A stretch of DNA of 64,000 nucleotides from Glycomyces sp. TRM65418 (GCF_019710475.1 NZ_JAJFAX010000002.1:583044-647043), one strand, 5' to 3'; shown: positions 1 to 9,565, counted from the stretch's first letter. Notes: generated by a model from the sequence alone, not told the origin. Translations and numbers: made by a program.

Positions 1-242
1 ACGCGGAGCTCGCCGAACAGATCAAGATCTTCGCGGACACGCTCGGCGTCACGCCGGACGTCTCCCGCACCGATGAGGCGACGAACATCGTCCTCGCCCG
101 AGAAGGCGGGTTCAGTCTCACCGACGTGACCTTCGCGGGCCGCGTCGAGACCGCCTACATCACCATCGCCGGCGAGCTGGCCGCCCGGGAGAACCCGCAT
201 CTCTCCAAGGGCCGCTTCCGCTGGCTCAGGCGCGGCGAGTAA
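1..242 (+). CDS. C-terminal fragment of unrecognised protein
   Basis: The window opens inside a reading frame that runs from base 3 to a TAA at 240-242, giving the last 79 residues of a protein whose start lies outside. The segment is mixed helical and charged and ends in a basic tail (GRFRWLRRGE). I see no catalytic motif, membrane segment or known domain. Codon use is normal for the neighbourhood, with GC-rich third positions, so it is very probably a real gene. It is convergent with ychF and a strong hairpin separates the two. Confidence 0.6.
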   Translation, partial: AELAEQIKIFADTLGVTPDVSRTDEATNIVLAREGGFSLTDVTFAGRVETAYITIAGELAARENPHLSKGRFRWLRRGE

Positions 243-315
243 CCCGAACGAGCAAGGCGGATCGCAGGGGCCCCACCGCCCCGCGGTCCGCCGTCGCCGC
301 GCCCGACGGACGCGG

Positions 316-350
316 ACGAGGCCCGCACGGTGATGCCGTGCGGGCCTCGT
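316..350. terminator. Bidirectional hairpin terminator
   Basis: A perfect 15-bp stem (316-330 with 336-350) has a 5-base loop TGATG. It lies between the convergent upstream gene and ychF. There is no long T tract, as is common for actinobacterial terminators. Confidence 0.75.
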
Positions 351-403
351 CCTCGGTCGGGCGCCGATCTCGCCGCGCTCCGGCGCGGGTGCGTGCCGAG
401 CGC

Positions 404-1477
<1,074 letters not shown>

Positions 1478-1536
1478 GAGAACCAAGTCTAGGCGGGGTC
1501 GCGCCGCGGTGAAGCGGCGCGACCTGGTGATGTGCG

Positions 1537-1968
1537 TCAGGCGGCCAGGAGGCCGATCCCGAGGGTCAGCACGCCGACCGCGAGGCTCGCCGCGCCCGCG
1601 AAGAGGATCACGACGGCCTTGTTGGGCTCGGTGCGGCCCCGGCCCGCCATGGCGGCGAAGAACCCGCCGGACATGAGGATCGCGGCCAGCGGGATCGCGG
1701 CGCGGGCGACCCAGCCCCAGAAGCCGTCGAGGCCCGTCGCGTCGGCGAGGACGAGGCCGACGAGGCCGAGGATCACGAGCACCCCGGCGTGGGCGTGCCC
1801 GGCCCGGGAGAAGGCCTTCTGGAACTCGGTGAGCGGCACCTTGCCGCCGGCGACCTTGACGAGGAAGAGGCCGCCGAACTCGATGGTGACGACGGTGAGC
1901 AGGACGATCCCGGCGAGGATCCGGGACGCGTCGCTCAGAGCGAAAGTGGACTCGAACATCAGGGGCAT
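1537..1968 (-). CDS. Small four-helix membrane protein under TetR control
   Basis: Codes for 143 residues with about four hydrophobic segments (roughly residues 10-32, 53-73, 84-104 and 117-140) joined by short loops, one carrying TEFQKAFSRAGHAHAG. I do not recognise a named family. It is divergently transcribed from the tetR gene at 2086, and its promoter is overlapped by one of two matching palindromes, so it is probably the main target of that repressor. The start is taken as ATG 1968; a second in-frame ATG at 1959 is possible because no clear ribosome binding site decides between them. A role in transport or membrane stress is inference only. Confidence 0.75.
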   Translation of the reverse strand: MPLMFESTFALSDASRILAGIVLLTVVTIEFGGLFLVKVAGGKVPLTEFQKAFSRAGHAHAGVLVILGLVGLVLADATGLDGFWGWVARAAIPLAAILMSGGFFAAMAGRGRTEPNKAVVILFAGAASLAVGVLTLGIGLLAA

Positions 1969-1993
1969 CCAATCGTGTGCGTTGCTGAGGTCC

Positions 1994-2023
1994 AAGGTAC
2001 GCAGGCGTCTTGACAGTGTCAAG
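1994..2023 (-). promoter_or_regulatory. Promoter of membrane-protein gene with TetR operator O1
   Basis: On the minus strand a TTGACA (2022-2017) and a TACCTT (1999-1994) are separated by 17 bases. The -35 lies inside a perfect 15-base palindrome at 2009-2023 (7-bp arms around one central base), the first of two near-identical operators. Confidence 0.7.
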
Positions 2024-2051
2024 TTGTTCATCGCAGGAGGCCCCGTGTCGT

Positions 2052-2079
2052 TTGACACTGTCAAGATTTGCGCTACAGT
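2052..2079 (+). promoter_or_regulatory. tetR promoter with TetR operator O2
   Basis: TTGACA (2052-2057), a 16-base spacer and TACAGT (2074-2079) form a good promoter. The -35 is embedded in a perfect 13-base palindrome at 2052-2064 that matches O1; their centres are 42 bp apart, four helical turns. The -10 ends 6 bases before the GTG start, so the transcript is probably leaderless. Confidence 0.72.
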
Positions 2080-2085
2080 GAGCCC

Positions 2086-2682
2086 GTGACCGATCGCTAC
2101 CACCACGGCGACCTCCGCCGGGCCCTCATCGACGCGGCCGTCGAGTCCATCGGCGAGTCGGGGCCGAGCGCCTTGAGTCTGCGCGCCGTCGCCAAGCGGG
2201 CCGGCGTCTCGCACGCCGCCCCGGCCCACCACTTCGGCGACAAGGCCGGGCTGCTGACCGCCGTGGCGGCCGAAGGCTACGACCGGTTCGCGGACGCGCT
2301 CGACCGCGCGTGGGAGGCCACGGGCGACTTCATCGAGGTGGGCATCGCCTACGTGCGCTTCGCCATCGACAACCGGGCGTATTTCGAGACGATGTTCCGG
2401 CCCGAACTGCTCCATGAGGACGACCCCGACCTCGCCCGCGCCGAGGCCCGCTCGCGGGCCGCGCTCGTGCGCGGCGCGGGGGAGCCGACCCCGGGCCCGG
2501 ACGGGGAGCCGCCCGCGTTCAATCCGGCCGCGCTGGGCGCGTGGTCGCTGGTCCACGGATTCGCGGGCCTGCTCATGGCCGGGAACTTCCCGCCCGCGGT
2601 GGCCGCCGACCCCGAAGGCGCGCTGCGGGAGATCGCGAAGCACCTCCGCTTCGGCGGGGCGCGGTTCCCCACGATCGGGTGA
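2086..2682 (+). CDS. TetR/AcrR-family transcriptional repressor
   Basis: A 198-residue dimeric one-component regulator. The N-terminal helix-turn-helix includes HHGDLRRALIDAA, LSLRAVAKRAGVSHAAPAHH and FGDKAGLL (about residues 5-55), followed by an all-helical ligand domain of the WHG type. The GTG at 2086 is preferred over an upstream ATG at 2068 because that ATG lies upstream of the -10 element; the -10 to GTG spacing suggests a leaderless mRNA. The paired operators upstream imply autorepression and repression of the divergent membrane protein. The inducer cannot be told from sequence. Confidence 0.88.
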   Translation: MTDRYHHGDLRRALIDAAVESIGESGPSALSLRAVAKRAGVSHAAPAHHFGDKAGLLTAVAAEGYDRFADALDRAWEATGDFIEVGIAYVRFAIDNRAYFETMFRPELLHEDDPDLARAEARSRAALVRGAGEPTPGPDGEPPAFNPAALGAWSLVHGFAGLLMAGNFPPAVAADPEGALREIAKHLRFGGARFPTIG

Positions 2683-2800
2683 CACCTCGGCGCGGACCCG
2701 TCGTTCCTGTCGGACCCGGGCGGCATGGTGGGCGCTGCGGTCCCCGGGTGGACGGGACTAGGGAGGGCGGTCGTTCAGGCCGATGATCCGCGGCGCGCGA

Positions 2801-2834
2801 TTAAGTTGTGCACAACTTAATTGTGCGCTACGGT
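2801..2834 (+). promoter_or_regulatory. OhrR operator and ohrR-ohr promoter
   Basis: A perfect 20-bp palindrome at 2801-2820 (10-bp arms, centre GTG|CAC) overlaps a second imperfect dyad CACAA-N5-TTGTG (2811-2825). A plausible -35 TTGTGC (2806-2811) and -10 TACGGT (2829-2834, 17-base spacer) lie in it. The -10 ends 6 bases before the ohrR ATG. AT-rich TTGT/ACAA dyads are typical of OhrR-type MarR operators. Confidence 0.7.
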
Positions 2835-2840
2835 CGAGGC

Positions 2841-3284
2841 ATGGACACGACACCGCGGCTTCGGGAGCAGGCCTGCTTCGCGCTGTACACCGCCTCGCGG
2901 GCGGTCATCGGCCTCTACCGGCCGATGCTCGACCGGCTCGGGCTGACCTACCCGCAGTTCCTGGTCCTCATGGCGCTGTGGGAGACCGACGGCCTCACGG
3001 TCACCGCCCTCGGCGACGCCCTCCAGCTGGACTCCGGCACCGTCTCACCGCTGCTCAAGCGCCTGGAAGCCGCCGGGTTCGTCGAGCGCCGCCGCGAGTC
3101 CGGCGACGAGCGCCGCGTCACGGTGCACCTCACCGAGGCCGGAGCCGCGCTCGAAAGCCGCGGCTGCGAGATCACCCGGGTGGTCGGCGGCGCCGCCGGA
3201 ATGTCCCCTGAGGAACTGACTGCCCTGCGCGACCGGCTCAACGCATTCACCGAGTCGGTCCGGAGCACCCGCGCCGCCGAGTAG
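2841..3284 (+). CDS. ohrR: OhrR, organic-peroxide-sensing MarR repressor
   Basis: A 147-residue winged-helix regulator. Cys12 in EQACFALYTASRAV occupies the position of the reactive OhrR cysteine that is oxidised by organic hydroperoxides. The recognition helix and wing follow (LDSGTVSPLLKRLEAAGFV, then RRRESGDERRVTVHL). The ATG at 2841 sits 6 bases after the -10, so the message looks leaderless. Its target is the ohr gene 40 bp downstream in the same direction, and the palindrome over its own promoter implies autorepression. Confidence 0.9.
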   Translation: MDTTPRLREQACFALYTASRAVIGLYRPMLDRLGLTYPQFLVLMALWETDGLTVTALGDALQLDSGTVSPLLKRLEAAGFVERRRESGDERRVTVHLTEAGAALESRGCEITRVVGGAAGMSPEELTALRDRLNAFTESVRSTRAAE

Positions 3285-3324
3285 CGGCCGCATCGCGAAC
3301 CACCGCAGAGAACAAGGAGACACC

Positions 3325-3753
3325 ATGAAGGCGCTCTACACCGCACACGCCGTCTCTACCGGCGACGGCCGCAACGGCCACGTCTCAGGCGGCGACGGCC
3401 TCCTCGACTTCGACGTCCGGATGCCGCCCGAACTCGGCGGCCCCGGCGGCGCCCTCAACCCGGAGCTGCTGTTCGCCGCCGGATACGCGGCCTGCTTCCA
3501 CAGCGCGCTCCAGAGCATCGCCCGCGCGGAGAAGGTCGACCTCGGCGCGTCCGAGGTCGAGGCCAGCGTCGGCCTCGGCAAGGAGGGCGAGGGCTTCGGC
3601 CTGAGCGCGATCCTCGAGGTCTCGATCCCCGGCGCGCCCCGCGAGGTCGCGGAGAGCCTGGTGGCCAAGGCCCACGAGCACTGCCCGTATTCGCGGGCGA
3701 CCCGCGGCAACATCGAGGTCGAGATCGACCTCGTGCAGGCCGCCGGCGAGTAA
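3325..3753 (+). CDS. ohr: Organic hydroperoxide resistance protein Ohr
   Basis: A 142-residue OsmC/Ohr-fold thiol peroxidase that reduces organic hydroperoxides. Both catalytic cysteines are present, Cys57 in AAGYAACF and Cys120 in HCPYSRATRGN, and the C-terminal signature is intact. The length is typical. A good ribosome binding site (AAGGAG) precedes the ATG. It is the second gene of the ohrR operon and is followed by a strong terminator. Confidence 0.95.
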   Translation: MKALYTAHAVSTGDGRNGHVSGGDGLLDFDVRMPPELGGPGGALNPELLFAAGYAACFHSALQSIARAEKVDLGASEVEASVGLGKEGEGFGLSAILEVSIPGAPREVAESLVAKAHEHCPYSRATRGNIEVEIDLVQAAGE

Positions 3754-3770
3754 CGCCCCGCTGAACTCCG

Positions 3771-3807
3771 GAAGGGCGGGCCGTCGCAGTGCGACGGCCC
3801 GCCCTTC
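3771..3807 (+). terminator. Terminator of ohrR-ohr operon
   Basis: A perfect 17-bp stem (3771-3787 with 3791-3807) with a 3-base loop AGT, 18 bases after the ohr stop codon. Confidence 0.8.
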
Positions 3808-3931
3808 GAGCGCGAACGTGAACCTGGGCGATCCTGGCCTCAGCCCGCACAACGGACATCAGGAGCCGCCACCGAACCAATGGCGACCTGCGGGTCCGAC
3901 ACACGCTGTTCGCGCGGGTCTGCCGCGCACG

Positions 3932-3985
3932 GTGCGAACGCGTCGGGGCGGAGCGGATCGGTTCCCCGCCCCGACGCGTCCGCAC
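3932..3985 (-). terminator. Terminator of sdh operon
   Basis: A 20-bp stem (3932-3951 with 3966-3985) with one A-C mismatch and a 14-base loop begins 13 bases beyond the sdhB stop on the minus strand. Confidence 0.65.
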
Positions 3986-3997
3986 GGCCCTGCGCGC

Positions 3998-4765
3998 CTA
4001 CTCGGACTTCGGCGCCTTGTCCTTGCGGAAGATCTTGCGGCCCAGCCATACCAGCGGGTCGTAGCGCTCCCCGGCCACGCGTTCCTTCATCGGGATGATC
4101 GCGTTGTCGGTGATCTTGATGTTCTCCGGGCACACGTCCGAGCAGCACTTCGTGATGTTGCAGTACCCCAGTCCCTGATCGTCCTGCGCCCACTCGCGGC
4201 GGTCGCTCCGAGCGTCCAGCGGGTGCATGTCCAGCTCCGCGGCCCGGATGAACAACCGCGGCCCGGCGAACTCGGGCTTGTTCTCGTCGTGGTCGCGCAC
4301 CACGTGGCAGGTGTTCTGGCACAGGAAGCACTCGATGCACTTCCTGAACTCCTGGCTGCGCTCCACGTCGACCTGCTGCATCCGGTACTCGCCGGGCCGC
4401 AGGTCCTTCGGCGGTGCGAACGCGGGCATCCGCCGAGACTTCTCGTAGTTGAACGAGACGTCGGTGACCAGGTCGCGCACCACGGGGAACGTCCGCAGCG
4501 GCGTGATCGTGACCGGCTCGTCCTCCTCGAAGACGTTCATCCGGGTCATGCACATCAACCGCGGCCTCCCGTTCACCTCGGCCGAGCACGAGCCGCACTT
4601 GCCCGCCTTGCAGTTCCACCGCACGGCGAGGTCCGGGGCCTGCTCGGCCTGAATGCGGTGCACCACGTCCAAGACCACCTCGCCCTCGTTGACCTCGACG
4701 TCGAACTCCGCGAAGTCGCCGCCCTCGGCGTCGCCGCGCCATACCCGGAAGGTCCTCGCGCTCAT
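3998..4765 (-). CDS. sdhB: Succinate dehydrogenase/fumarate reductase iron-sulfur subunit
   Basis: A 255-residue electron-transfer subunit on the inner face of the membrane. Cys52, Cys57, Cys60 and Cys72 ligate the 2Fe-2S centre; Cys143, 146, 149 and 153 and the group Cys202/207/208/212 provide ligands for the 4Fe-4S and 3Fe-4S centres. The length and motif order match the actinobacterial Sdh1-type subunit. Its ATG shares one base with the sdhA stop (TGATG), which indicates translational coupling. It is the last gene of the sdhC-sdhA-sdhB operon. Confidence 0.94.
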   Translation of the reverse strand: MSARTFRVWRGDAEGGDFAEFDVEVNEGEVVLDVVHRIQAEQAPDLAVRWNCKAGKCGSCSAEVNGRPRLMCMTRMNVFEEDEPVTITPLRTFPVVRDLVTDVSFNYEKSRRMPAFAPPKDLRPGEYRMQQVDVERSQEFRKCIECFLCQNTCHVVRDHDENKPEFAGPRLFIRAAELDMHPLDARSDRREWAQDDQGLGYCNITKCCSDVCPENIKITDNAIIPMKERVAGERYDPLVWLGRKIFRKDKAPKSE

Positions 4766-6720
4766 CAGGCCTCCTCCGCTTCCGTCGAGTCGGTGTCGGC
4801 CGGACCGGTGCCGGCCGACGGGGTCCCGGCCGGGGAGTCCCGCCGGTACTCCTCGGGGGTCATGTACTTCGACAGCTCGGTCGGGTCGAACAGGTCCAGC
4901 AGCTCCGGCGGCATCTGCGGGACGGGCTGCCGCGTCAGGCGGACCTCGCCGGCGCCCTCCTCCAGGGAGACCACCAGGTTCGTCTTGCGCCACTCGGGGT
5001 TCATGCCCGGGGCGTCCTCGCGGGTGTGGCCGCCGCGGGACTCGTCGCGCTCCAGCGCGGCCATCGCGGTCGTGACCGAGCAGAGGTACATGTTCCGCAG
5101 GTCCAGCGCCAGGTGCCAGCCGGGGTTGTAGGCCCGCCCGCCCACCGCCGTGACGTTCTCGATGCGCGGCCGCAGCGCCGCCAGCTCGGTCAGCGCCTCC
5201 TCCAGTTCGTCCGCCTTGCGGATGATCCCCACGAGCCGGCCGTTGACCGCCTGGAGCGCGTTCTGCAGCTCGTACGGATTCTCGCCGTCGTTCCCGAAAG
5301 GCCGCAACGCGTTCTGGATCGCGGTTTCGATCTCCTCGTCGGCGAGCTTCGGCGGCTCCGCCGCCGCGGCGTGGGCGGCGGCGTACTCGCCCGCGCGCTT
5401 GCCGAAGACCAGCAGGTCCGACAGGGAGTTCCCGCCCAGCCGGTTGGAGCCGTGCATCCCGCCCGAGACCTCTCCGGCCGCGTACAGGCCCGGCACCGCC
5501 GAAGCGGCCGTGTCGGCCTCGACCTCGATCCCGCCCATGATGTAGTGGCAGGTCGGGCCCACCTCCATCGGCGCCGCCGTGATGTCCACATCGGCCAGTT
5601 CCTTGAACTGGTGGTGCATGGACGGCAGCCGGCTCTTGATGTAGTCGGCGCTGCGCCGGGACGCGATGTCGAGGTACACGCCGCCGTGTTCGGTCCCCCT
5701 GCCCGCCTTGACCTCCGAGTTGATCGCGCGCGCGACCTCGTCGCGCGGCAGCAGCTCCGGCGGCCGGCGGTTGGCGTCGGGGTCGGTGTACCAGCGGTCG
5801 GCCTCCTCGGGATTGTCGGCGTACTGCGCCTTGAACACCTCGGGGATGTAGTCGAACATGAACCGCTCGCCGTTCGCGTTCTTCAGCACGCCGCCGTCGC
5901 CGCGCACCGACTCGGTGACGAGGATGCCGCGCACCGAAGGCGGCCAGACCATCCCGGTGGGGTGGAACTGGATGAACTCCATGTTGATCAGGCGCGCTCC
6001 GGCGCGGAGCGCGAGCGCGTGGCCGTCGCCGGTGTACTCCCACGAGTTCGACGTGACCTTGAAGGACCGCCCGATGCCGCCGGTGGCGAGCACGATCGCG
6101 GGCGCGGCGATCGCCATGAAGCGACCGGTGCTGCGCCGGTAGCCGAAGGCGCCCTTGACGGCCCCGCCGTCGGTGAACAGCTCGGTGATCGTCGTCTCGT
6201 CGATCACCTGCAGCTTCGACTCGGGTTCGCCCGCGGCCTCGTCGTCCTGCTGGAGCGAGACGAGCTTCTGCTGGAGGGTGCGGATGAGTTCGAGCCCGGT
6301 GCGGTCGCCGACGTGGGCGAGGCGCGGGTACTCGTGGCCGCCGAAGTTGCGCTGGCTGATCCGGCCGTCCGCGGTCCGGTCGAACAGCGCCCCGTAGGTC
6401 TCCAGCTCCCAGATCCGTGCGGGCGCCTCCTGGGCGTGGAGCTCGGCCATCCGGTAGTTGTTGAGGAACTTCCCGCCGCGCATGGTGTCGCGGAAGTGGA
6501 CCTGCCAGTTGTCGTTCGCGTTGGCGTTGCCCATGGCGGCGGCCGCGCCGCCTTCGGCCATGACGGTGTGCGCCTTGCCGAACAGGGATTTGGAGATGAC
6601 GATGACGCTCTTGCCGGCCAGGCGCGCCTCGACGGCGGCGCGGAGCCCGGCCCCGCCCGCGCCGATGACGAGGACGTCGCAGGCGAGGTGCTCCACGTCG
6701 TTGATCGTGTTGTCGCTCAT
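4765..6720 (-). CDS. sdhA: Succinate dehydrogenase/fumarate reductase flavoprotein
   Basis: A 651-residue catalytic subunit that oxidises succinate to fumarate with covalent FAD. The Rossmann motif GAGGAG lies at 20-25, the FAD-linking His is His51 (KAHTVMAEGG), and the substrate region EFIQFHPTGM and the capping-domain segment GSNRLGGNSL are present. The C-terminus carries a low-complexity tail rich in Ser, Pro, Thr and Glu. It is 10 bp downstream of sdhC and overlaps sdhB by one base. Confidence 0.94.
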   Translation of the reverse strand: MSDNTINDVEHLACDVLVIGAGGAGLRAAVEARLAGKSVIVISKSLFGKAHTVMAEGGAAAAMGNANANDNWQVHFRDTMRGGKFLNNYRMAELHAQEAPARIWELETYGALFDRTADGRISQRNFGGHEYPRLAHVGDRTGLELIRTLQQKLVSLQQDDEAAGEPESKLQVIDETTITELFTDGGAVKGAFGYRRSTGRFMAIAAPAIVLATGGIGRSFKVTSNSWEYTGDGHALALRAGARLINMEFIQFHPTGMVWPPSVRGILVTESVRGDGGVLKNANGERFMFDYIPEVFKAQYADNPEEADRWYTDPDANRRPPELLPRDEVARAINSEVKAGRGTEHGGVYLDIASRRSADYIKSRLPSMHHQFKELADVDITAAPMEVGPTCHYIMGGIEVEADTAASAVPGLYAAGEVSGGMHGSNRLGGNSLSDLLVFGKRAGEYAAAHAAAAEPPKLADEEIETAIQNALRPFGNDGENPYELQNALQAVNGRLVGIIRKADELEEALTELAALRPRIENVTAVGGRAYNPGWHLALDLRNMYLCSVTTAMAALERDESRGGHTREDAPGMNPEWRKTNLVVSLEEGAGEVRLTRQPVPQMPPELLDLFDPTELSKYMTPEEYRRDSPAGTPSAGTGPADTDSTEAEEA

Positions 6721-6730
6721 GCTGCCTGCC

Positions 6731-7537
6731 TTAGTTGATGAATCGGGGGTCGTCGAACCAGCCCGCCGCGACGGCCATGACGTAGGCGTCGGCGAGCGCC
6801 AGTGATGCCAGGGTGATCCAGGCCCACATCATGTGGCGGGCGTTGAGCGCGCTGGAGAGCGTCCACAGCCGGTAGCGGAAGGGGTGCTTGGAGAAGTGCT
6901 TGAGGCGCCCGCCCATGACGTGGCGGCACGAGTGGCAGCCGAGCGTGTAGCACCACAGCAGGACCACGTTGGCCACGAGGACCACGTTCCCCAGCCCGAA
7001 CCCGAAGCCCTCGGGGGAGTGGAAGGCCAGGATCGCGTCGTAGGTGTTGACGAGCGCGATGAGGGCGGCGATGTAGAAGAAGTACCGGTGGAGGTTCTGG
7101 CCGATGAGCGGGAACCGCGTCTCGCCGGTGTAGCGCGCGTGCCCGTCGGGGACGGCGCAGGCGGGCGGCGAGAGCCAGAAGGACCGGTAGTAGGCCTTGC
7201 GGTAGTAGTAGCAGGTGAACCGGAACGCGAGGAGGAACGGCAGGCTCAGGGCCGCGTACGGGAGGAGCGGGTGGTCCGGCAGGAACCGTCCGAAGTGGGC
7301 GGATTCGGGGACGCAGCCCTCCGAGATGCACGGCGAGTAGAACGGCGTCAGGTAGTGGTAGTCGGCCACCCAGTAGTCGCCCTGGTAGAAGACTCTGAAG
7401 GTCGCGTACGCGACCCAGACGGTGATGCCGACGACCGTCAGGATCGGCCCGCGTCTCCAGGCGTCCGTCCGCAGGTGCCGCGCGCGGATGGCCGCGCGCG
7501 GTGGTGAGGAGACGTCGGTTCGGTCTGTCGCGGTCAT
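6731..7537 (-). CDS. sdhC: Succinate dehydrogenase cytochrome b membrane anchor
   Basis: A 268-residue membrane subunit with about five hydrophobic helices (for example ILTVVGITVWVAYATF, YFFYIAALIALVNTY, VVLVANVVLLWCYTLG and a C-terminal LASLALADAYVMAVAA). Several conserved His residues (HRYFFY, CHSCRH, ARHMMW) are candidates for haem and quinone binding. It resembles the single large anchor of the Sdh1 complexes of mycobacteria and Streptomyces. The ribosome binding site GGGAG precedes the ATG. It is the first gene of the operon and diverges from mshB across 240 bp. Confidence 0.88.
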   Translation of the reverse strand: MTATDRTDVSSPPRAAIRARHLRTDAWRRGPILTVVGITVWVAYATFRVFYQGDYWVADYHYLTPFYSPCISEGCVPESAHFGRFLPDHPLLPYAALSLPFLLAFRFTCYYYRKAYYRSFWLSPPACAVPDGHARYTGETRFPLIGQNLHRYFFYIAALIALVNTYDAILAFHSPEGFGFGLGNVVLVANVVLLWCYTLGCHSCRHVMGGRLKHFSKHPFRYRLWTLSSALNARHMMWAWITLASLALADAYVMAVAAGWFDDPRFIN

Positions 7538-7777
7538 CGAGCGCTCCCTTGGCGAAGCTTGCGAGCCGTGCGTCCGCCTGGCGCGGATTCACGGTCGGGC
7601 CGGGCCCGTCAGCGCAGAATAGCCCCATGGGCGCTTCCAAGAACCATGGGGTGCATCACAATTGCGAGCATTTTTCTTGGTGGGACAGTAGAGTGCCAAG
7701 TTTGCCTCGATGGGCCCATCGGGGCCGATGAGGCGCTTGAGGTCAAGGAGTACCCCGCGATCGCTACGCTTGCACCC

Positions 7778-8659
7778 ATGAGCGCACGCGGTCTTCTCTT
7801 CGTCCACGCCCATCCCGACGACGAGACCGTCGGCACCGGTGCGACGGTCGCTCACTACGCCGCCCGCCCCGACGTCCGCGTCACCGTCGTCACCTGCACC
7901 CTCGGCGAGGAGGGCGAGGTCCGAGTCCCGCACCTCGCCGGGCTCGCCGCGAACGAGGCCGACCAGCTCGGCGGCTACCGCTACTGGGAGTACCGCCGGG
8001 CCACCGCCGCGCTCGGCGTCGAGGACACGCACTTCCTCGGCGGCGTCGCCCGCTACCGCGACTCCGGCATGATGGGCCTGCCCTCCAACGGGCACCCGCG
8101 CGCGTTCTGGGGCGCCGACGTCGACGAGGCCGCCGCCGACCTCGTCCACGTCATCCGCGACCGCGCGCCGGAGGTCCTCGTCACCTACGACCCCGACGGC
8201 TTCTACGGCCACCCCGACCACATCCAGGCCCACCGCGTCGCCATGCGCGCGGTCGATCTCGCGGCCGACCCGGCGTGGCGGTCCGACCTCGGCGCGGCCC
8301 ACGAGATCCGCAAGGTCTACTGGACCACCATGCCCCGCGGCCTCATCGAGGCCCAGTTCGAGGCCTTCGCCGACGCCACCGACAACCCCTTCGCGAACGT
8401 CGCGTCGGTCGAGGACCTGCCCTTCGGCGTCCCGGACGCCGACGTGGACGCCTGCATCGTCGGCGACGCCGAGGCCACCGCGCGGAAGCGCGAGGCGATG
8501 GCCGCCTACGCGACCCAGATCGCCCCGGGCGACTGGCTCGACGTCCTCGGCGACAAGCTCGGCGACGAGGCGGTCGCCGCGGAGCACTACCGCCTCGTCA
8601 AAGGCGAGCGCGGCCCAGGAGACGGCGAACACGGTTGGGAGAGCGACCTGTTCGCCTGA
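7778..8659 (+). CDS. mshB: MshB, GlcNAc-Ins deacetylase of mycothiol synthesis
   Basis: A 293-residue LmbE-family zinc hydrolase that deacetylates N-acetylglucosaminyl-inositol in mycothiol synthesis. Zinc ligands are His12 and Asp15 (HAHPDDE) and His148 (GHPDH). The segments VVTCTLGEEGEV, DQLGGYR, RDSGM and the ending GWESDLFA follow MshB rather than the amidase Mca. The ATG at 7778 lies 7 bases after a TACGCT (7765-7770), so translation is probably leaderless; a longer open frame upstream is not supported. Confidence 0.9.
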   Translation: MSARGLLFVHAHPDDETVGTGATVAHYAARPDVRVTVVTCTLGEEGEVRVPHLAGLAANEADQLGGYRYWEYRRATAALGVEDTHFLGGVARYRDSGMMGLPSNGHPRAFWGADVDEAAADLVHVIRDRAPEVLVTYDPDGFYGHPDHIQAHRVAMRAVDLAADPAWRSDLGAAHEIRKVYWTTMPRGLIEAQFEAFADATDNPFANVASVEDLPFGVPDADVDACIVGDAEATARKREAMAAYATQIAPGDWLDVLGDKLGDEAVAAEHYRLVKGERGPGDGEHGWESDLFA

Positions 8660-8703
8660 TCGAGGATTCCGCGAGGGCCTCTCGGGGTATTCGCTCCGGC
8701 ACT

Positions 8704-9390
8704 ATGGTCGAACCTTGGACATACCTGGGCCCCTTGGGGCTGGCACTGCTGCTCGGACTCGCCGTCGGCGCCGAGCGCGAATGGCAGGGCAAACCCGCCG
8801 GCATGCGCACGCACGGCCTCATCGCCATCGGCGCGTGCCTCTTCGTGCTCGCCGGACGCTTCGGCTTCGCCGAGTCCGACCCGAACACCCCCGGCGTGGA
8901 CCCCGCCCGTATCGCCGCGCAGGTCGTGGCGGGCGTCGGCTTCCTCGGCGCGGGCGTCATCTTCTTCCACCGCAACCTCGTCTTCGGCATGACCACGGCC
9001 GCGTCGATCTGGTCGACCACGGCCATGGCCATCGCCTGCGGCGCGGGCCTGTACTGGGCGGCCGTCGCGGTCGCCGTCGCGCAGCTCGGCGTCGTGGCCG
9101 GACTCGCCCCGCTCGAGGACATCATCGCCCGGCACGCCAAGCACACCGGCCGCCTCCACCTGAAGTACACCTCCTCAGAGGCGCTCACCGCGGTCCTGTC
9201 GAAATGCACCGACCGCGGCTTCACCGTGGTGGAGATCGACACCGAGGACGGCGACGGCAACGGGCGGCACACCACGGACCTCGTGCTGGCCGGGCGCGGT
9301 TCGGTGAAGGAGCTGACCTCCGAGCTCAGCGCCATGAGCGGCATCGTCGGCGTCAAGTTCCAGGAGGACGGCGGCAACGGCGGCACCTGA
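8704..9390 (+). CDS. MgtC/SapB-family membrane protein
   Basis: A 228-residue protein. The first 135 residues hold about four membrane helices with family motifs (LGLAVGAEREWQGKPAGMRTH, VGFLGAGVIF, MTTAASIWSTTA). The C-terminal 90 residues form a soluble ACT-like domain (HLKYTSSEALTAVLSKC). Homologues are linked to magnesium homeostasis, acid tolerance and ATP synthase inhibition in pathogens; here only the family can be stated. It is 44 bp after mshB on the same strand, and cotranscription is possible. Confidence 0.88.
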   Translation: MVEPWTYLGPLGLALLLGLAVGAEREWQGKPAGMRTHGLIAIGACLFVLAGRFGFAESDPNTPGVDPARIAAQVVAGVGFLGAGVIFFHRNLVFGMTTAASIWSTTAMAIACGAGLYWAAVAVAVAQLGVVAGLAPLEDIIARHAKHTGRLHLKYTSSEALTAVLSKCTDRGFTVVEIDTEDGDGNGRHTTDLVLAGRGSVKELTSELSAMSGIVGVKFQEDGGNGGT

Positions 9391-9491
9391 CCGTTCACTC
9401 CGGGTCCCGGGGCTCGACTCGGTTGCCTACCCTGGGACGCGGCCGTGTGCGGAGGATTCGCCTGCGAAAAGCGGGCGGCCTCGGGTGTCGG

Positions 9492-9565
9492 CGCCCCCGG
9501 CAGGATTCGAACCTGCGACCGTCGGATTAGAAGTCCGGTGCTCTATCCAGCTGAGCTACGGAGGC
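9492..9565 (-). tRNA. tRNA-Arg(TCT)
   Basis: A 74-nt cloverleaf on the minus strand: acceptor GCCTCCG pairs with CGGGGGC (with G-T), D arm TAGCTCAGCTGGATAGAGC, anticodon loop CTTCTAA (anticodon TCT, reading AGA), T arm with GGTTCGAATCC. CCA is not encoded. A possible -10 TATCCT lies at 9605-9600, 34 bases upstream of the mature 5' end. Confidence 0.97.

Noticed and set aside
5026..6738. Long open frame antisense to sdhA
   Set aside because: It mirrors a well-supported enzyme gene and has the Arg/Val/Leu-rich, motif-free composition typical of antisense frames in GC-rich DNA.
9492..9565. tRNA-Arg as an integration site
   Set aside because: Core genes lie on both sides and no repeat of the tRNA 3' end was seen nearby.
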